Assembly (NCBI GenBank): GCA_964431385.1
Contig: CAYSJM010000084.1
Coordinates: 1 to 11,447, forward strand
Source of the DNA: UTCHB3 sp964431385
Lineage (GTDB): Bacteria > Bacteroidota > Ignavibacteria > Ignavibacteriales > Ignavibacteriaceae
Length of the DNA stretch: 11,447 bases
Direction of reading: 5' to 3'
Shown here: piece after piece, positions 1 through 9,109 of the stretch
How the letters are laid out: every line of letters begins with the position of its first letter
Numbering within the stretch: the first letter of the stretch is position 1
The notes under the pieces: model-generated
The model's input: the letters and a program-made list of their open reading frames with translations, nothing else
Databases searched by the model: none
Told to the model about the DNA's origin: nothing
Position numbers and translations under genes: made by a program

Positions 1-1595
1 TGAAAGTAAATTTCTTGAAACGGTTGGAAAGTTCTGTTGAATCGTTTGAGATTACCATGCAACGGACAATTGATAAAATTAACCGACTGATTCAGAAAAT
101 TGAGAATTTTAAGGAAAGGAATGCCATATTCCTTTTGGATGATACAGAAGAAGTGTTTTCAGGATACGAGAATGAGGAGTTTGATGATCAGGAGTTTGAT
201 GATGAAATTGGAGGCAAACTAAAATACAACCTTGGTCATTTAGATCTGGACTCTTTTATTAAAGCCTTAAAAGTTGATAAAGACAATATTCTATCATTAC
301 TTAATAATGCTAAAGTCGTCACACCTGACAGGGATGAAAAGCTTTCAATATTAAAAGCGGTCATCTACGAAAAACAGACCAACCTCATCAACCCTGAGAA
401 CAAAAAAGTAATAGTTTTTACGGCTTTCGCAGATACCGCACAATATCTTCATACAAATCTTGAGCATTGGTGCAGAAAAGACCTTGGGCTCAATATTGCT
501 CTCGTTGCAGGAAGTTATACAAAAACTTCCTTTGGCTCAAACGATTTTAGTTCTATCCTGACCAACTTTTCACCCAAATCTAAAAACAGATTAAAAATGC
601 AGGGTATGCCTCAAAATGACGAAATTGATATACTTATTGCGACAGATTGTATCAGTGAGGGACAAAATCTGCAGGACTGTGACTTTTTAATCAATTACGA
701 TATCCACTGGAACCCGGTCCGAATTATTCAAAGATTTGGTAGAATTGACAGACTCGGAAGTACAAACAAAATCATCAAAATGGTAAATTTTTGGCCCACG
801 AAGGATCTTGACAAGTATATTATTCTAAAATCAAGAGTTGAAGCCAGAATGACAATGGTTGACCTGACCGCAACAGCAGACGATAATCTATTTGATCAAA
901 AAAACGATGTTGAATCTGTGGACACCACCGAAGAAAATTACAGACTTAAACAGTTGTTAAAGTTGAAAGATGAAATTCTCGATTTGGAGGATATTAATGA
1001 CGGTGTCTCTTTGACAGACTTCACTCTGGATGATTTTAGAATCGATCTGGTCAATTTCCTTGACAAAAACAGAGAAAAACTACAAAACGCTCCTTTGGGG
1101 TTATATTCAGTTGTCCCATCTCCCGGCGATATAAACGGACACCTGATTGAGATCGATAGTTTTTCTCAAATTGAAAAAGATATAATTAAACCAGGAGTGA
1201 TCTTCTGTTTTAAACAAGTTGATGATTCGACAGGGAACGAAGTAATCAACCCGTTAAACCCCTTTTATCTTTTTTACTTGCGAGAAGATGGAACAATAAG
1301 ATACAATTACACTTCTTCAAAGCAAATACTGGAAATTTTCAGGTCGTTATGCCAGGGAGTACAAAATCCATGGGTGCCGTTGTGCGAATTATTCAACGAG
1401 GAAACCGAAAATGGCAGAAAAATGGATAAATACACATCGTTGATGAAAAAAGCGGCTCAGGATATAGCACTAAAGGTAAAGAAGAAATCTTTTGATGGTT
1501 TGCTTACCGGACGAAGTGGAGTAATGGTACCCCTTGAAAAGCAAGTTCGAAGTCTTGATAATCTCGAATTAATTACATGGCTGGTAATAAAGTAG
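1..1595 (+). CDS. SNF2/RapA-like superfamily 2 helicase, C-terminal part (5' end outside window)
   Basis: The reading frame is already open at the left edge (aaa-gta-aat-ttc precede the TTG at 15), so that TTG is internal and the gene is cut by the window. Counting residues from that TTG, the second RecA-like helicase domain is clear: motif IV VIVFTAF (132-138), motif V ATDCISEGQNLQ (209-220) and motif VI QRFGRIDR (239-246), the arginine-finger motif of SF2 ATPases. An acidic segment (about 52-64) lies before this domain, in what looks like an insertion between the RecA lobes. About 280 residues after motif VI match no domain I can name. The ATP-binding lobe, and any nuclease domain, would lie upstream. 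Such helicases move along DNA using ATP and occur beside large adenine methyltransferases in defence systems; DISARM class 1 DrmD is one example. The methyltransferase gene begins 4 nt after the stop, so the two should act together. SNF2-type helicase is secure; DrmD identity is not. Confidence 0.88.
   Translation, partial: KVNFLKRLESSVESFEITMQRTIDKINRLIQKIENFKERNAIFLLDDTEEVFSGYENEEFDDQEFDDEIGGKLKYNLGHLDLDSFIKALKVDKDNILSLLNNAKVVTPDRDEKLSILKAVIYEKQTNLINPENKKVIVFTAFADTAQYLHTNLEHWCRKDLGLNIALVAGSYTKTSFGSNDFSSILTNFSPKSKNRLKMQGMPQNDEIDILIATDCISEGQNLQDCDFLINYDIHWNPVRIIQRFGRIDRLGSTNKIIKMVNFWPTKDLDKYIILKSRVEARMTMVDLTATADDNLFDQKNDVESVDTTEENYRLKQLLKLKDEILDLEDINDGVSLTDFTLDDFRIDLVNFLDKNREKLQNAPLGLYSVVPSPGDINGHLIEIDSFSQIEKDIIKPGVIFCFKQVDDSTGNEVINPLNPFYLFYLREDGTIRYNYTSSKQILEIFRSLCQGVQNPWVPLCELFNEETENGRKMDKYTSLMKKAAQDIALKVKKKSFDGLLTGRSGVMVPLEKQVRSLDNLELITWLVIK
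174..203 (+). repeat. 15-bp tandem duplication inside helicase gene
   Basis: Two adjacent 15-bp copies (174-188 and 189-203) differ at one base. They are in frame and encode EEFDD followed by QEFDD, making the acidic patch of the helicase insertion. It looks like a small slippage duplication in a tolerant linker. Confidence 0.8.
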
Positions 1596-1599
1596 TATT

Positions 1600-4500
1600 A
1601 TGGATAAACATCAGATAGAAAACGCATTAAAAAACTTTTATTCATCCGGGCAATCGGATGCTTCAATTAAATTATTTGAAACTTTGGGATATAATACATC
1701 TCGAAATGCACCCCTTCCCACACCTGATTACAGTGCATTTTCCGAAGCTTTCCTGGGGAACGATACACGATTCATCCCGGAATGCGCCAAAACAGATGAA
1801 TGGGATTATGTTGATCTCCTTTTTCAAATAACAAATGACGAAATTGGTGATACCATATCACTATTTGACAACATAAAGGTGAACAATACTCTAATTGAAT
1901 CATACCTTTTTATAACTGTTGGTCTGAAAGAAAAAAAATATACCCGTACCGAGCTTTCTGAGATTACCCGTGAAATAAACAGAATTTTCCCAATGCCGGT
2001 GATGGTGTTGTTTAAATATGACAACTTCCTTACTCTTTCTATTATAGACAGGAGAATCAATAAAATCAATTCGGATCGGGATGTCCTTGAGAAGGTAACC
2101 CTGATTAAAGATATAGATATTCAGGCACCCCATCGAGCCCATATAGAGATTCTTTATGATCTCTCTTTTCAGGAGCTTTATAAAAAATATCAGTTCACAA
2201 GTTTTGTTAAACTGCATGAATCCTGGCAAAAAACACTTGATATTAAGACACTTAGCAAAAAGTTTTTTGATGAACTGGCTGACTGGTTCTTTTGGGCTCA
2301 CAACAAAGTTACATTTCCAAATGATAGAAATCTTGAAACCAAGAGTAACATCCAAATTAGTCTTATTCGACTTGTTACACGAATGATCTTTGTCTGGTTT
2401 CTAAAAGAGAAAAGACTTGTCCCGGAAACCCTGTTTGATCAAACTACTGTAAAAAATCTGCTGAAGGGTTTTAACCCTGATTCGTCTAAATCATCTGTGT
2501 ATTACAACGCAATTCTGCAAAATCTCTTTTTTGCAACTCTGAACCAAAAAATGACTGAGAGGAAATTTGCGTCTGAGGGAGATTTTGAAGCAAATAAAAA
2601 AGAGTATGGTGTAAAAACACTATTCAGGCACGCAAATTTATTTACCAAAGACCGGGACTATGTATTATCACTGTTTCAAGATATCCCTTTCCTGAACGGT
2701 GGACTTTTTGACTGTCTCGATAAACCTGCAGATGATTCAGGGAAAATCTTTTATACAGATGGATTTACCCGGAAACCTGAGAAATCAGCTAAAGTCCCCG
2801 ACATACTATTTTGGGGTCAAGATGATAACGCTGATTTGACAGAGTTCTACGGAAGTGAGAGGAAAAGCCGCAAATGTAGAGGGTTACTTAAGATTTTCTC
2901 AGGTTATAAATTTACAATTGAAGAAAACACGCCAATAGAGGAAGAAATTGCTCTGGATCCGGAACTGCTCGGTAAAGTCTTCGAAAATCTCCTCGCTTTT
3001 TACAACCCTGAAACTGCAACCACCGTCAGGAAAAGTACCGGAAGTTTTTATACTCCTCGCGAGATTGTAAACTATATGGTTGATGAAAGTCTGATAGCTT
3101 ATCTTAAAACGAAATTAATGCAGTACACCCCTGAAGGGAGCTCTCCAATTTGGCAGTCAAAAGAACAAGAACTTGAGAACAATCTAAGAGTTCTGGTCAG
3201 TTATAGTGCTATTCCACATGCGTTTACGGACGATGAGATTTGGTATATAATTCATTGTATTGACGGGATTAAAGTGCTTGATCCCGCTTGTGGGTCAGGT
3301 GCATTCCCAATGGGTATTTTGCATAAGTTAGTATATATTCTTGGGAAGATCGATCCTGAAAACATAAAGTGGCGAGAACTTCAAAAACAAAAAGCCCTAA
3401 AAGAGACTGATTCTGCGTATGATTTGACTGAACAGATTGAGCGTGAACAGCGACTTCAAGAAATAAACGAGGCATTTGAGAATAACGCGAGCGATTTTGG
3501 GAGGAAACTTTACCTGATTGAGAATTGTATTTACGGCGTTGATATCCAACCAATTGCGGTTCAAATAAGCAAACTCCGGTTCTTTATTTCTCTGTTGGTT
3601 GATCAGATAGAAAACCCCAAATTGGAAAACAGAGGGATTCGGGCACTTCCTAACTTGGAAACAAAGTTTGTGGCTGCGAATACATTATTAAGATTACAAA
3701 AGCCGGAGTCTTCCGATATTCGCCATCCAAAATTAGACACTCTGGAAAGCGAACTAGATTCTATCAGAAAGGTTTACTTCAGACCCAAAACTTACAAACA
3801 AAAAATGTGGGCACAATTTCAATACAAGAAGATACAAAAAGAGATTTCTGACTTAATGATTGAATCGGGTTGGGGAAGTCAAGCCGCACAAAAAATGGTT
3901 GAATTTGATCTTTTTGATCAAATGGCTTCTGCTGAATGGTTTGATTCGGAGCTGATGCTTGGTGTTAAAAACGGGTTTGATGTTGTAATAGGTAATCCAC
4001 CCTACATTCGAGCAGATAATCCCGAAATAGCAGAACTGAGAAGGGTAATCCTCTCTTCGAAGGACTATCACTCATTGTGGGAAAAATGGGATATTTATGT
4101 GGCATTTCTTGAACGGGGATACCAGCTCTTAAATCGAAAAGGTAAACTCTCTTTCATCATCCCTGATGCATATATGGCATCAAAATATGCTCTTAAATCT
4201 CATCAATTTTTTCTTAAAAATTCTGTAATAGAGCGAATTGATTTTTGTTCAAAGGTAAAGATTTTTGATGCGGAGGTTCGAAATATAATTATTTTGTTTA
4301 GTCGACTGATTAATCCCGATTCTTCCCCTAAAAGAATTATCCGGGTAGATACATTTGAAAACTATTCCGAATTACAAACAGTAAAACAATCTGAATTGGG
4401 TGTAAAATGTTTTACTTTAGATAAAACTGCATCCGATGAAATCGCTTTTGCTGAATCAATCAATTGGGAAAACATCTGCTATGTTAGTGTAGGACTTGTA

Positions 4501-5382
4501 CTCCAAAGTGAAGAAAAATTGTATAAAGGGGAATTTGTTAAAGAGGATTTAATCTCGGATCAAAGAGATAAACTCCACCCAAAAGAGTATGTTGAAGCCA
4601 AGTGGATTAAAAGATTTAATCTTGAGAAAACCAAATTTCTGGAGTGGGGTTCTGATCGAGTCCCCAGTAAAATAAGGAGAGCCACATTCCCTGAGTTATA
4701 TGAATGTACAAAGATACTTCGGGGAAGGATGAATGATGCAATACTTGACTCACAAGGACTTTTGTGTAATGACAGTTGTCTTATCTCGGTACTATGGAAA
4801 GATTTAGCAGAGACGACAAATCTAAGTATAAACAACAGCATAAGGAAAGACTTTAAAGTACCGGGAAGTAAGGCAAACCTGCAGATTTTCCGCGAGGAAC
4901 TTGAACTTCAATCTCAGAACTTTATTCTGCATTATCTGCTTGCTGTTCTAAACTCATCTGTTGCCAGGTATTTCTTGAATCGTAATCGTCGAAGTCAGTT
5001 AGGTTTCTACCCCGATGATATTAAGAAACTTCCCGTAAAAATAACATCGAGGGAAAATCAACTGGCAATAAAACAATTGACACTTTACATTACGAGTTGC
5101 ACTGGAGAAGAAAACATTAGTGCCTTTCATTTTTTTGACAAACTGATTGATTCTGCTGTATATCAAGTTTATTTTCCAGAATCTTTCACAAATGCTGATA
5201 TCGAGGTACTTAAATATGTTTCCGCTTTTCCCTCTTTTAACGACGATTCAACAGCAGAGGAAAAAACGGAGCAAGCAGTTAAATTATACAATCAGATTTT
5301 GCAATCATCTCATGAAATCATAAATATGATAGATAAGGTTGAAGAACTTAACGAAGTTAAAATCATAGGGGGAAGAGAGTGA
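1600..5382 (+). CDS. Eco57I/PglX-type adenine-N6 DNA methyltransferase, possible type IIG restriction-modification enzyme
   Basis: This complete 1260-residue protein should transfer a methyl group from S-adenosylmethionine to adenine N6 in a specific DNA site. Catalytic motifs are intact and ordered as in the gamma-type/type IIG group: motif X FYTPREIV (483-490), motif I DPACGSGAF (561-569), YGVDIQPIAVQISKLRFF (645-662), and motif IV NPPY (799-802). A probable target-recognition region follows, with the segment FLNRNRRSQLGFYPDDIKKL near 1125-1145 resembling the specificity end of Eco57I-like enzymes. The first 470 residues hold a block that I recall as strongly conserved in this subfamily (REINRIFPMPVMVLFKY at 124-140; PHRAHIEILYDLS at 177-189). 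It could be a nuclease or cofactor-like domain, but I see no confident PD-(D/E)XK signature. The ATG lies 4 nt after the helicase stop with no clear Shine-Dalgarno, suggesting coupled translation. DrmMI or PglX are the nearest named relatives by context; no symbol is assigned. Confidence 0.9.
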   Translation: MDKHQIENALKNFYSSGQSDASIKLFETLGYNTSRNAPLPTPDYSAFSEAFLGNDTRFIPECAKTDEWDYVDLLFQITNDEIGDTISLFDNIKVNNTLIESYLFITVGLKEKKYTRTELSEITREINRIFPMPVMVLFKYDNFLTLSIIDRRINKINSDRDVLEKVTLIKDIDIQAPHRAHIEILYDLSFQELYKKYQFTSFVKLHESWQKTLDIKTLSKKFFDELADWFFWAHNKVTFPNDRNLETKSNIQISLIRLVTRMIFVWFLKEKRLVPETLFDQTTVKNLLKGFNPDSSKSSVYYNAILQNLFFATLNQKMTERKFASEGDFEANKKEYGVKTLFRHANLFTKDRDYVLSLFQDIPFLNGGLFDCLDKPADDSGKIFYTDGFTRKPEKSAKVPDILFWGQDDNADLTEFYGSERKSRKCRGLLKIFSGYKFTIEENTPIEEEIALDPELLGKVFENLLAFYNPETATTVRKSTGSFYTPREIVNYMVDESLIAYLKTKLMQYTPEGSSPIWQSKEQELENNLRVLVSYSAIPHAFTDDEIWYIIHCIDGIKVLDPACGSGAFPMGILHKLVYILGKIDPENIKWRELQKQKALKETDSAYDLTEQIEREQRLQEINEAFENNASDFGRKLYLIENCIYGVDIQPIAVQISKLRFFISLLVDQIENPKLENRGIRALPNLETKFVAANTLLRLQKPESSDIRHPKLDTLESELDSIRKVYFRPKTYKQKMWAQFQYKKIQKEISDLMIESGWGSQAAQKMVEFDLFDQMASAEWFDSELMLGVKNGFDVVIGNPPYIRADNPEIAELRRVILSSKDYHSLWEKWDIYVAFLERGYQLLNRKGKLSFIIPDAYMASKYALKSHQFFLKNSVIERIDFCSKVKIFDAEVRNIIILFSRLINPDSSPKRIIRVDTFENYSELQTVKQSELGVKCFTLDKTASDEIAFAESINWENICYVSVGLVLQSEEKLYKGEFVKEDLISDQRDKLHPKEYVEAKWIKRFNLEKTKFLEWGSDRVPSKIRRATFPELYECTKILRGRMNDAILDSQGLLCNDSCLISVLWKDLAETTNLSINNSIRKDFKVPGSKANLQIFREELELQSQNFILHYLLAVLNSSVARYFLNRNRRSQLGFYPDDIKKLPVKITSRENQLAIKQLTLYITSCTGEENISAFHFFDKLIDSAVYQVYFPESFTNADIEVLKYVSAFPSFNDDSTAEEKTEQAVKLYNQILQSSHEIINMIDKVEELNEVKIIGGRE
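5368..5375 (+). promoter_or_regulatory. Strong ribosome binding site for the SIR2 gene
   Basis: The purine run GGGGGAAG ends 3 nt before the GTG at 5379. It supports this GTG as the start and gives the SIR2 gene its own ribosome entry site although it overlaps the methyltransferase stop. Most other genes here have no such site. Confidence 0.6.
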
Positions 5383-6326
5383 TACCAGATATTGATTCGG
5401 AACAAAAAAAAGTTTTGCCTATTGTTGAGTATCCCGAAATTCCTTCTCAAATAATTGAAGCCTACAATAAAAAGAGACTCGTGATATTTATTGGGGCAGG
5501 TGTATCTCGACTGGTTGGTTGCAAAGGATGGGACGAACTGGCTCGAGATCTCATTGAAAAGTGCTATAATACTCAAAACGAGATAAATGAAAGTTTGATC
5601 AACTTCAACATAAAATCTAAATTGTCAAATATTAGCGATCACAGGAAAACCATCACCATCTGCAAAAAGTTACTCGAGAAAGTGGGAAAAGTGGATGCCT
5701 TTTTTGAAGTTTTGGAAAAAGCGCTGGATGTTAATGATGAATCAGGTAAAAGCAATTTGATTTATGAGAATCTATTTTCATTGCAAGCTAAATATGTCAC
5801 AACTAATGCTGATAATAAATTTAGCAGATTATTTGAGGAGATAAATGTGACTCGGGATCCGAGACTGATCAACAATCGGGAGATGAGAGAACGAGAATTA
5901 CTGCATATACATGGTTCATTCATGGAACCTAAAACCCTTGTTTTTGATCTTCCGAGCTATTTTGAAAAATATTCTAATCTTGAGTTTAAAAATACTTTAA
6001 AGAAAATTTTTAGCGGCAATACTGTGCTATTTTTGGGATATGGCATGACTGAATTGGAAATTTTAGAATTTTTACTGGAAAAAAGTATTGGGAAATCTAT
6101 TGAGCCATTGTATTTGTTGAGTGGTTATTATTCATCTGAATTGGATTATTTCAGACTGGAACAAACTTATTATGATTCTATGAATATAAAAGTAATCCCA
6201 TATCGCCTGGACTCCATAGGATATGAACAGTTAGGAATTGTAATAAGTGAATGGGTTCAGCAGATGCGATACAACAGCACCTTCTTGTCAGATTCGATCG
6301 AATTAATTTCTAGAGAAGTAATATGA
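5379..6326 (+). CDS. Stand-alone SIR2-family protein (SIR2_2-like), probable NAD-consuming defence effector
   Basis: The 315-residue protein is almost entirely one SIR2-like domain. Visible motifs are the NAD-binding GAGVSRLVGCKGWDEL (39-54), VTTNAD (140-145, supplying Asn143 and Asp145), HIHGS with the expected catalytic His178 (176-180), and FLGYGMTELEI (218-228). The pattern matches the bacterial SIR2_2 group better than housekeeping sirtuin deacetylases, and no Cys4 zinc module is present. In characterised phage-defence systems (ThsA of Thoeris, DSR1/DSR2, SIR2-APAZ, SIR2-HerA) this domain degrades NAD+ to stop growth of infected cells; that role is inferred here. TTNAD carries Ala where many relatives have Tyr. 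The start is GTG, overlapping the methyltransferase stop as GTGA, with a strong Shine-Dalgarno. The stop overlaps the next gene as ATGA, which ties the protein to the 928-residue partner. A protein deacylase role is the alternative. Confidence 0.88.
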   Translation: MIPDIDSEQKKVLPIVEYPEIPSQIIEAYNKKRLVIFIGAGVSRLVGCKGWDELARDLIEKCYNTQNEINESLINFNIKSKLSNISDHRKTITICKKLLEKVGKVDAFFEVLEKALDVNDESGKSNLIYENLFSLQAKYVTTNADNKFSRLFEEINVTRDPRLINNREMRERELLHIHGSFMEPKTLVFDLPSYFEKYSNLEFKNTLKKIFSGNTVLFLGYGMTELEILEFLLEKSIGKSIEPLYLLSGYYSSELDYFRLEQTYYDSMNIKVIPYRLDSIGYEQLGIVISEWVQQMRYNSTFLSDSIELISREVI

Positions 6327-9109
6327 CAAAGAAACCTGATTATGCTAATGTTTTTCAGACAATCAAAGTTGATGAGACAACACGAAAAGTTTTTTTTAGC
6401 AAGCTTTCACGAGCAGAAAATCCCTTTGACTGGTTTGACGAATTAGAAAAACGAGGCTACTTTGATCCAAAGCATATGCCGGTACCTTCAACAAATAATG
6501 AGGGCGACACTATATTCGAACAGTGGGAAGTGTTAGGATTTCTCATCAATTGCACACTTAAAAACAAAATACTAAACGAAAAGGGTTATTGGGAGAGAAT
6601 TGTCCAAATTACCGATGAGGCTATTAATCATATCACAGATAACCACTTGGAGAATTATAAGACCGACTTTGCAATGGTAGAATTGATTTTCAATTTACCA
6701 TTTTCAAAGATAAAATGTGATTGGACAGCTTATATAGATTATAGTATGAACACAAAAGGCGACAGCACCCTCCTTTCGTATAAGTTGACACAAGGCCTCG
6801 AAAAAATTCTACTTTCAGAAAACCAGAATGCGAAAACCTTTCTCTCCAAAATGACAATGCTTTTACTTCAACCCTCCCAAAGAAACGATGATGATAATTA
6901 TTCCAGTCATTGCTCCAGAATGGAGAGCTACGCACTTGAACAATTCTTTCAGAAATACGCAGAACAACTTTCAGAGGTATTAAAAGAAGAAGGCGTAGAA
7001 ATTTGCGAAACCCTAATTAATGAAATAATCAATTCTGATCCTACTACCTTCAGTGTTTATTTAATCCCTCAAATAACGCTTACCTACTCAACCAACCATT
7101 ATTTTGAACTTGAACAACTTTTAGTGTCTTTTTGGTCTCAATGCCTGTTGATATCTCCGACTAATTTAGTTAGAGACAAATTAAAACTTTATCTCAAAAG
7201 TGGTCATCAAATTTTTCAACGAGTGGCAGTTTTTATCATTGGGAAACGATTTGATGAATTTGGTGAATTGTTTTTCAACGCAGGAGAAAACCCGCTAGAT
7301 AATTACTCAATTAAATATGAGACTTTTGAATTATTAAAACTGAATTCTTCGCTACTTAGGGAATCTCACATCCAACGGATGGTAGAGTGGATAGGGAATC
7401 AGAATTTTGAATATCTCAAGGGAAGCGATCTCGACGCTACTGAGTTAGATAAGTATAAAATAAATATTTCAAAAGAATGGCTTTTTGCACTAACAGAAAC
7501 TGATGACCCGGAAATAGCTAAGTTATCTGACAAGTATTACGAGATAGACCAAACAATACCAACCAATCCAGGGTACACTTTCTGGATGGATAAAGATCCA
7601 TCAGTCTTTACCAACAGGGATGACTTAAACTTAAAAGCTCTGAATATTTCTGAGATTCTTGAAAAATCGAATACAATTATTGATTCAGGGGAAATTCATG
7701 AAAGGTTTAATGAACTTGATTTCTCATTTTTAATTCGAGAAGATGTTTCCGCCAATCCTGAAAAGTATTTGAATGATTTAAAAGTTTTGATAGGATTGAA
7801 TCCCAATTTTCAATACTCACTTCTGATTGGGTTATATGGAGTTGCTCAAAACCGCGATGACTTCCCATGGAATGAAGCATTAAACTACATAGATATTCTG
7901 TTGTGTAAATTGGATAAAGAATCTGTTTCAAAAAATGAATTTAGGAACTTCGAAAGTGTATTAAGTGCTTCATTAAATATGGTTGAGTTATTATTAAATT
8001 CTCGAAATGTGTCCGCTGAATTATTCCATTCAGTCAATGACATACTCTCCAGATTTCTTCAACCCAACAGACGCTTTTCTGTGCTAGAAATAAATGATCA
8101 CATCATCTCAATGTATAATTCAATAGATTTTAAACTGTTCTCCGTTTGGTTTTTGTGGTTTTTAAAAGCCCACCATCTCAATTTATTTAGTGAGCATGTG
8201 GAGAAAGAGACTGTCAAAACTGAAATAGAAGAGTATTTTGAAAACTGTGCGAATCCCGATGCATTTGTCTTCAGCTTTGGTAGATTTTTACCTTTCTTCT
8301 TTTCTAAGGAGCCTGAGTTTGTCAAGAATTTAATTGTAAAGATTAACTGCCAGAGTAATGCAAGATGGATCAAATTTATGGAAGGTTATTTATATTTTGG
8401 AAATGAATTGTATTCCGGAACTTATACTCTCTTAAAAACAAATGGATTATATATAAAAGCACTTGACCAACTGTTTAGCGATGATACTGTCGAGAACAGA
8501 AAAATTGCTCATATATGTTTGGTTTTTCTAGAAGGGAGGGAACCTTTAATTTGTGATGATTCTTTAATGAAATACATTTTGGATTCGAATAAAAGTCGTT
8601 ATTTTGAAGAAGTTATTAAATTCGTTGGACGCAAACAAAATTTATATCTGGTTGAAGAACATTTTGACGATTTTAGAGAATTGTTTTTAAGTCTAATTCA
8701 GAAAGTTGAATCTTACGAAGATGATGAATTAAAGAAAAAACATTTTGGATTATTAGGTGGATGGATTATTCTATTCCATAGTTTGGATAATGAGACATTC
8801 GTAAAGTTTAAAACTATAGCAAGATATCTTCATTTTCAGCATAAAACGACTACTTTTTTGAACCACCTGATTACAATTGCAACAAGTAACCCTCAGGAGA
8901 CTGCAGAATTATTAAAAATTGCTTTGCAATCTGACTCGCGTCACTCTTTTTATGATGCTGTTAAAATGATTGCACTTATTGATGTTCTTAAAATTTCCTT
9001 GAAGAGTGACATTCTTATTCCCATCTGTAATATTTTTATTACGAAAGGTTATATTCAATTCAGTAACAAAGTGCAGGAGTTAAACGGAATGAGTGGGGAA
9101 GCAAATTAG
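6323..9109 (+). CDS. Large uncharacterised, probably alpha-helical protein; candidate sensor or partner of the SIR2 protein
   Basis: I do not recognise a named domain in this 928-residue protein. It has no Walker A motif, no nuclease motif, no signal peptide and no membrane segment. The sequence alternates amphipathic, Leu/Phe-rich and charged stretches over its whole length, as in HEAT/ARM-like helical repeat proteins. Near the N-terminus is WFDELEKRGYFDP (37-49), followed by an aromatic-rich EQWEVLGFL stretch (66-74). From memory, similar W-F-x-x-L-x-x-x-GYFDP blocks open other large hypothetical proteins linked to SIR2 genes, and DUF4020 is a family with a C-terminal helical part fused to SIR2. 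The ATGA overlap with the SIR2 stop implies equal, coupled production and probably a complex. By analogy with DSR2, whose helical region recognises a phage structural protein and releases the SIR2 NADase, this could be the infection sensor. Real gene: certain; function: inference. Confidence 0.8.
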   Translation: MTKKPDYANVFQTIKVDETTRKVFFSKLSRAENPFDWFDELEKRGYFDPKHMPVPSTNNEGDTIFEQWEVLGFLINCTLKNKILNEKGYWERIVQITDEAINHITDNHLENYKTDFAMVELIFNLPFSKIKCDWTAYIDYSMNTKGDSTLLSYKLTQGLEKILLSENQNAKTFLSKMTMLLLQPSQRNDDDNYSSHCSRMESYALEQFFQKYAEQLSEVLKEEGVEICETLINEIINSDPTTFSVYLIPQITLTYSTNHYFELEQLLVSFWSQCLLISPTNLVRDKLKLYLKSGHQIFQRVAVFIIGKRFDEFGELFFNAGENPLDNYSIKYETFELLKLNSSLLRESHIQRMVEWIGNQNFEYLKGSDLDATELDKYKINISKEWLFALTETDDPEIAKLSDKYYEIDQTIPTNPGYTFWMDKDPSVFTNRDDLNLKALNISEILEKSNTIIDSGEIHERFNELDFSFLIREDVSANPEKYLNDLKVLIGLNPNFQYSLLIGLYGVAQNRDDFPWNEALNYIDILLCKLDKESVSKNEFRNFESVLSASLNMVELLLNSRNVSAELFHSVNDILSRFLQPNRRFSVLEINDHIISMYNSIDFKLFSVWFLWFLKAHHLNLFSEHVEKETVKTEIEEYFENCANPDAFVFSFGRFLPFFFSKEPEFVKNLIVKINCQSNARWIKFMEGYLYFGNELYSGTYTLLKTNGLYIKALDQLFSDDTVENRKIAHICLVFLEGREPLICDDSLMKYILDSNKSRYFEEVIKFVGRKQNLYLVEEHFDDFRELFLSLIQKVESYEDDELKKKHFGLLGGWIILFHSLDNETFVKFKTIARYLHFQHKTTTFLNHLITIATSNPQETAELLKIALQSDSRHSFYDAVKMIALIDVLKISLKSDILIPICNIFITKGYIQFSNKVQELNGMSGEAN

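Noticed and set aside
15..17. TTG as start of the helicase gene
   Set aside because: The frame is open upstream to the window edge, and the protein lacks its first RecA-like lobe, so the gene starts outside the window.
1..5382. Assignment as DISARM drmD-drmMI
   Set aside because: Helicase and methyltransferase types fit, but drmA, drmB and drmC are not visible and SIR2 takes their place; gene symbols were therefore left blank.
1824..8373. Open frames of 70-150 codons on the minus strand and one on the plus strand inside the large genes
   Set aside because: They lie wholly within clearly coding sequence in other frames, have no recognisable domains, and are composition shadows.
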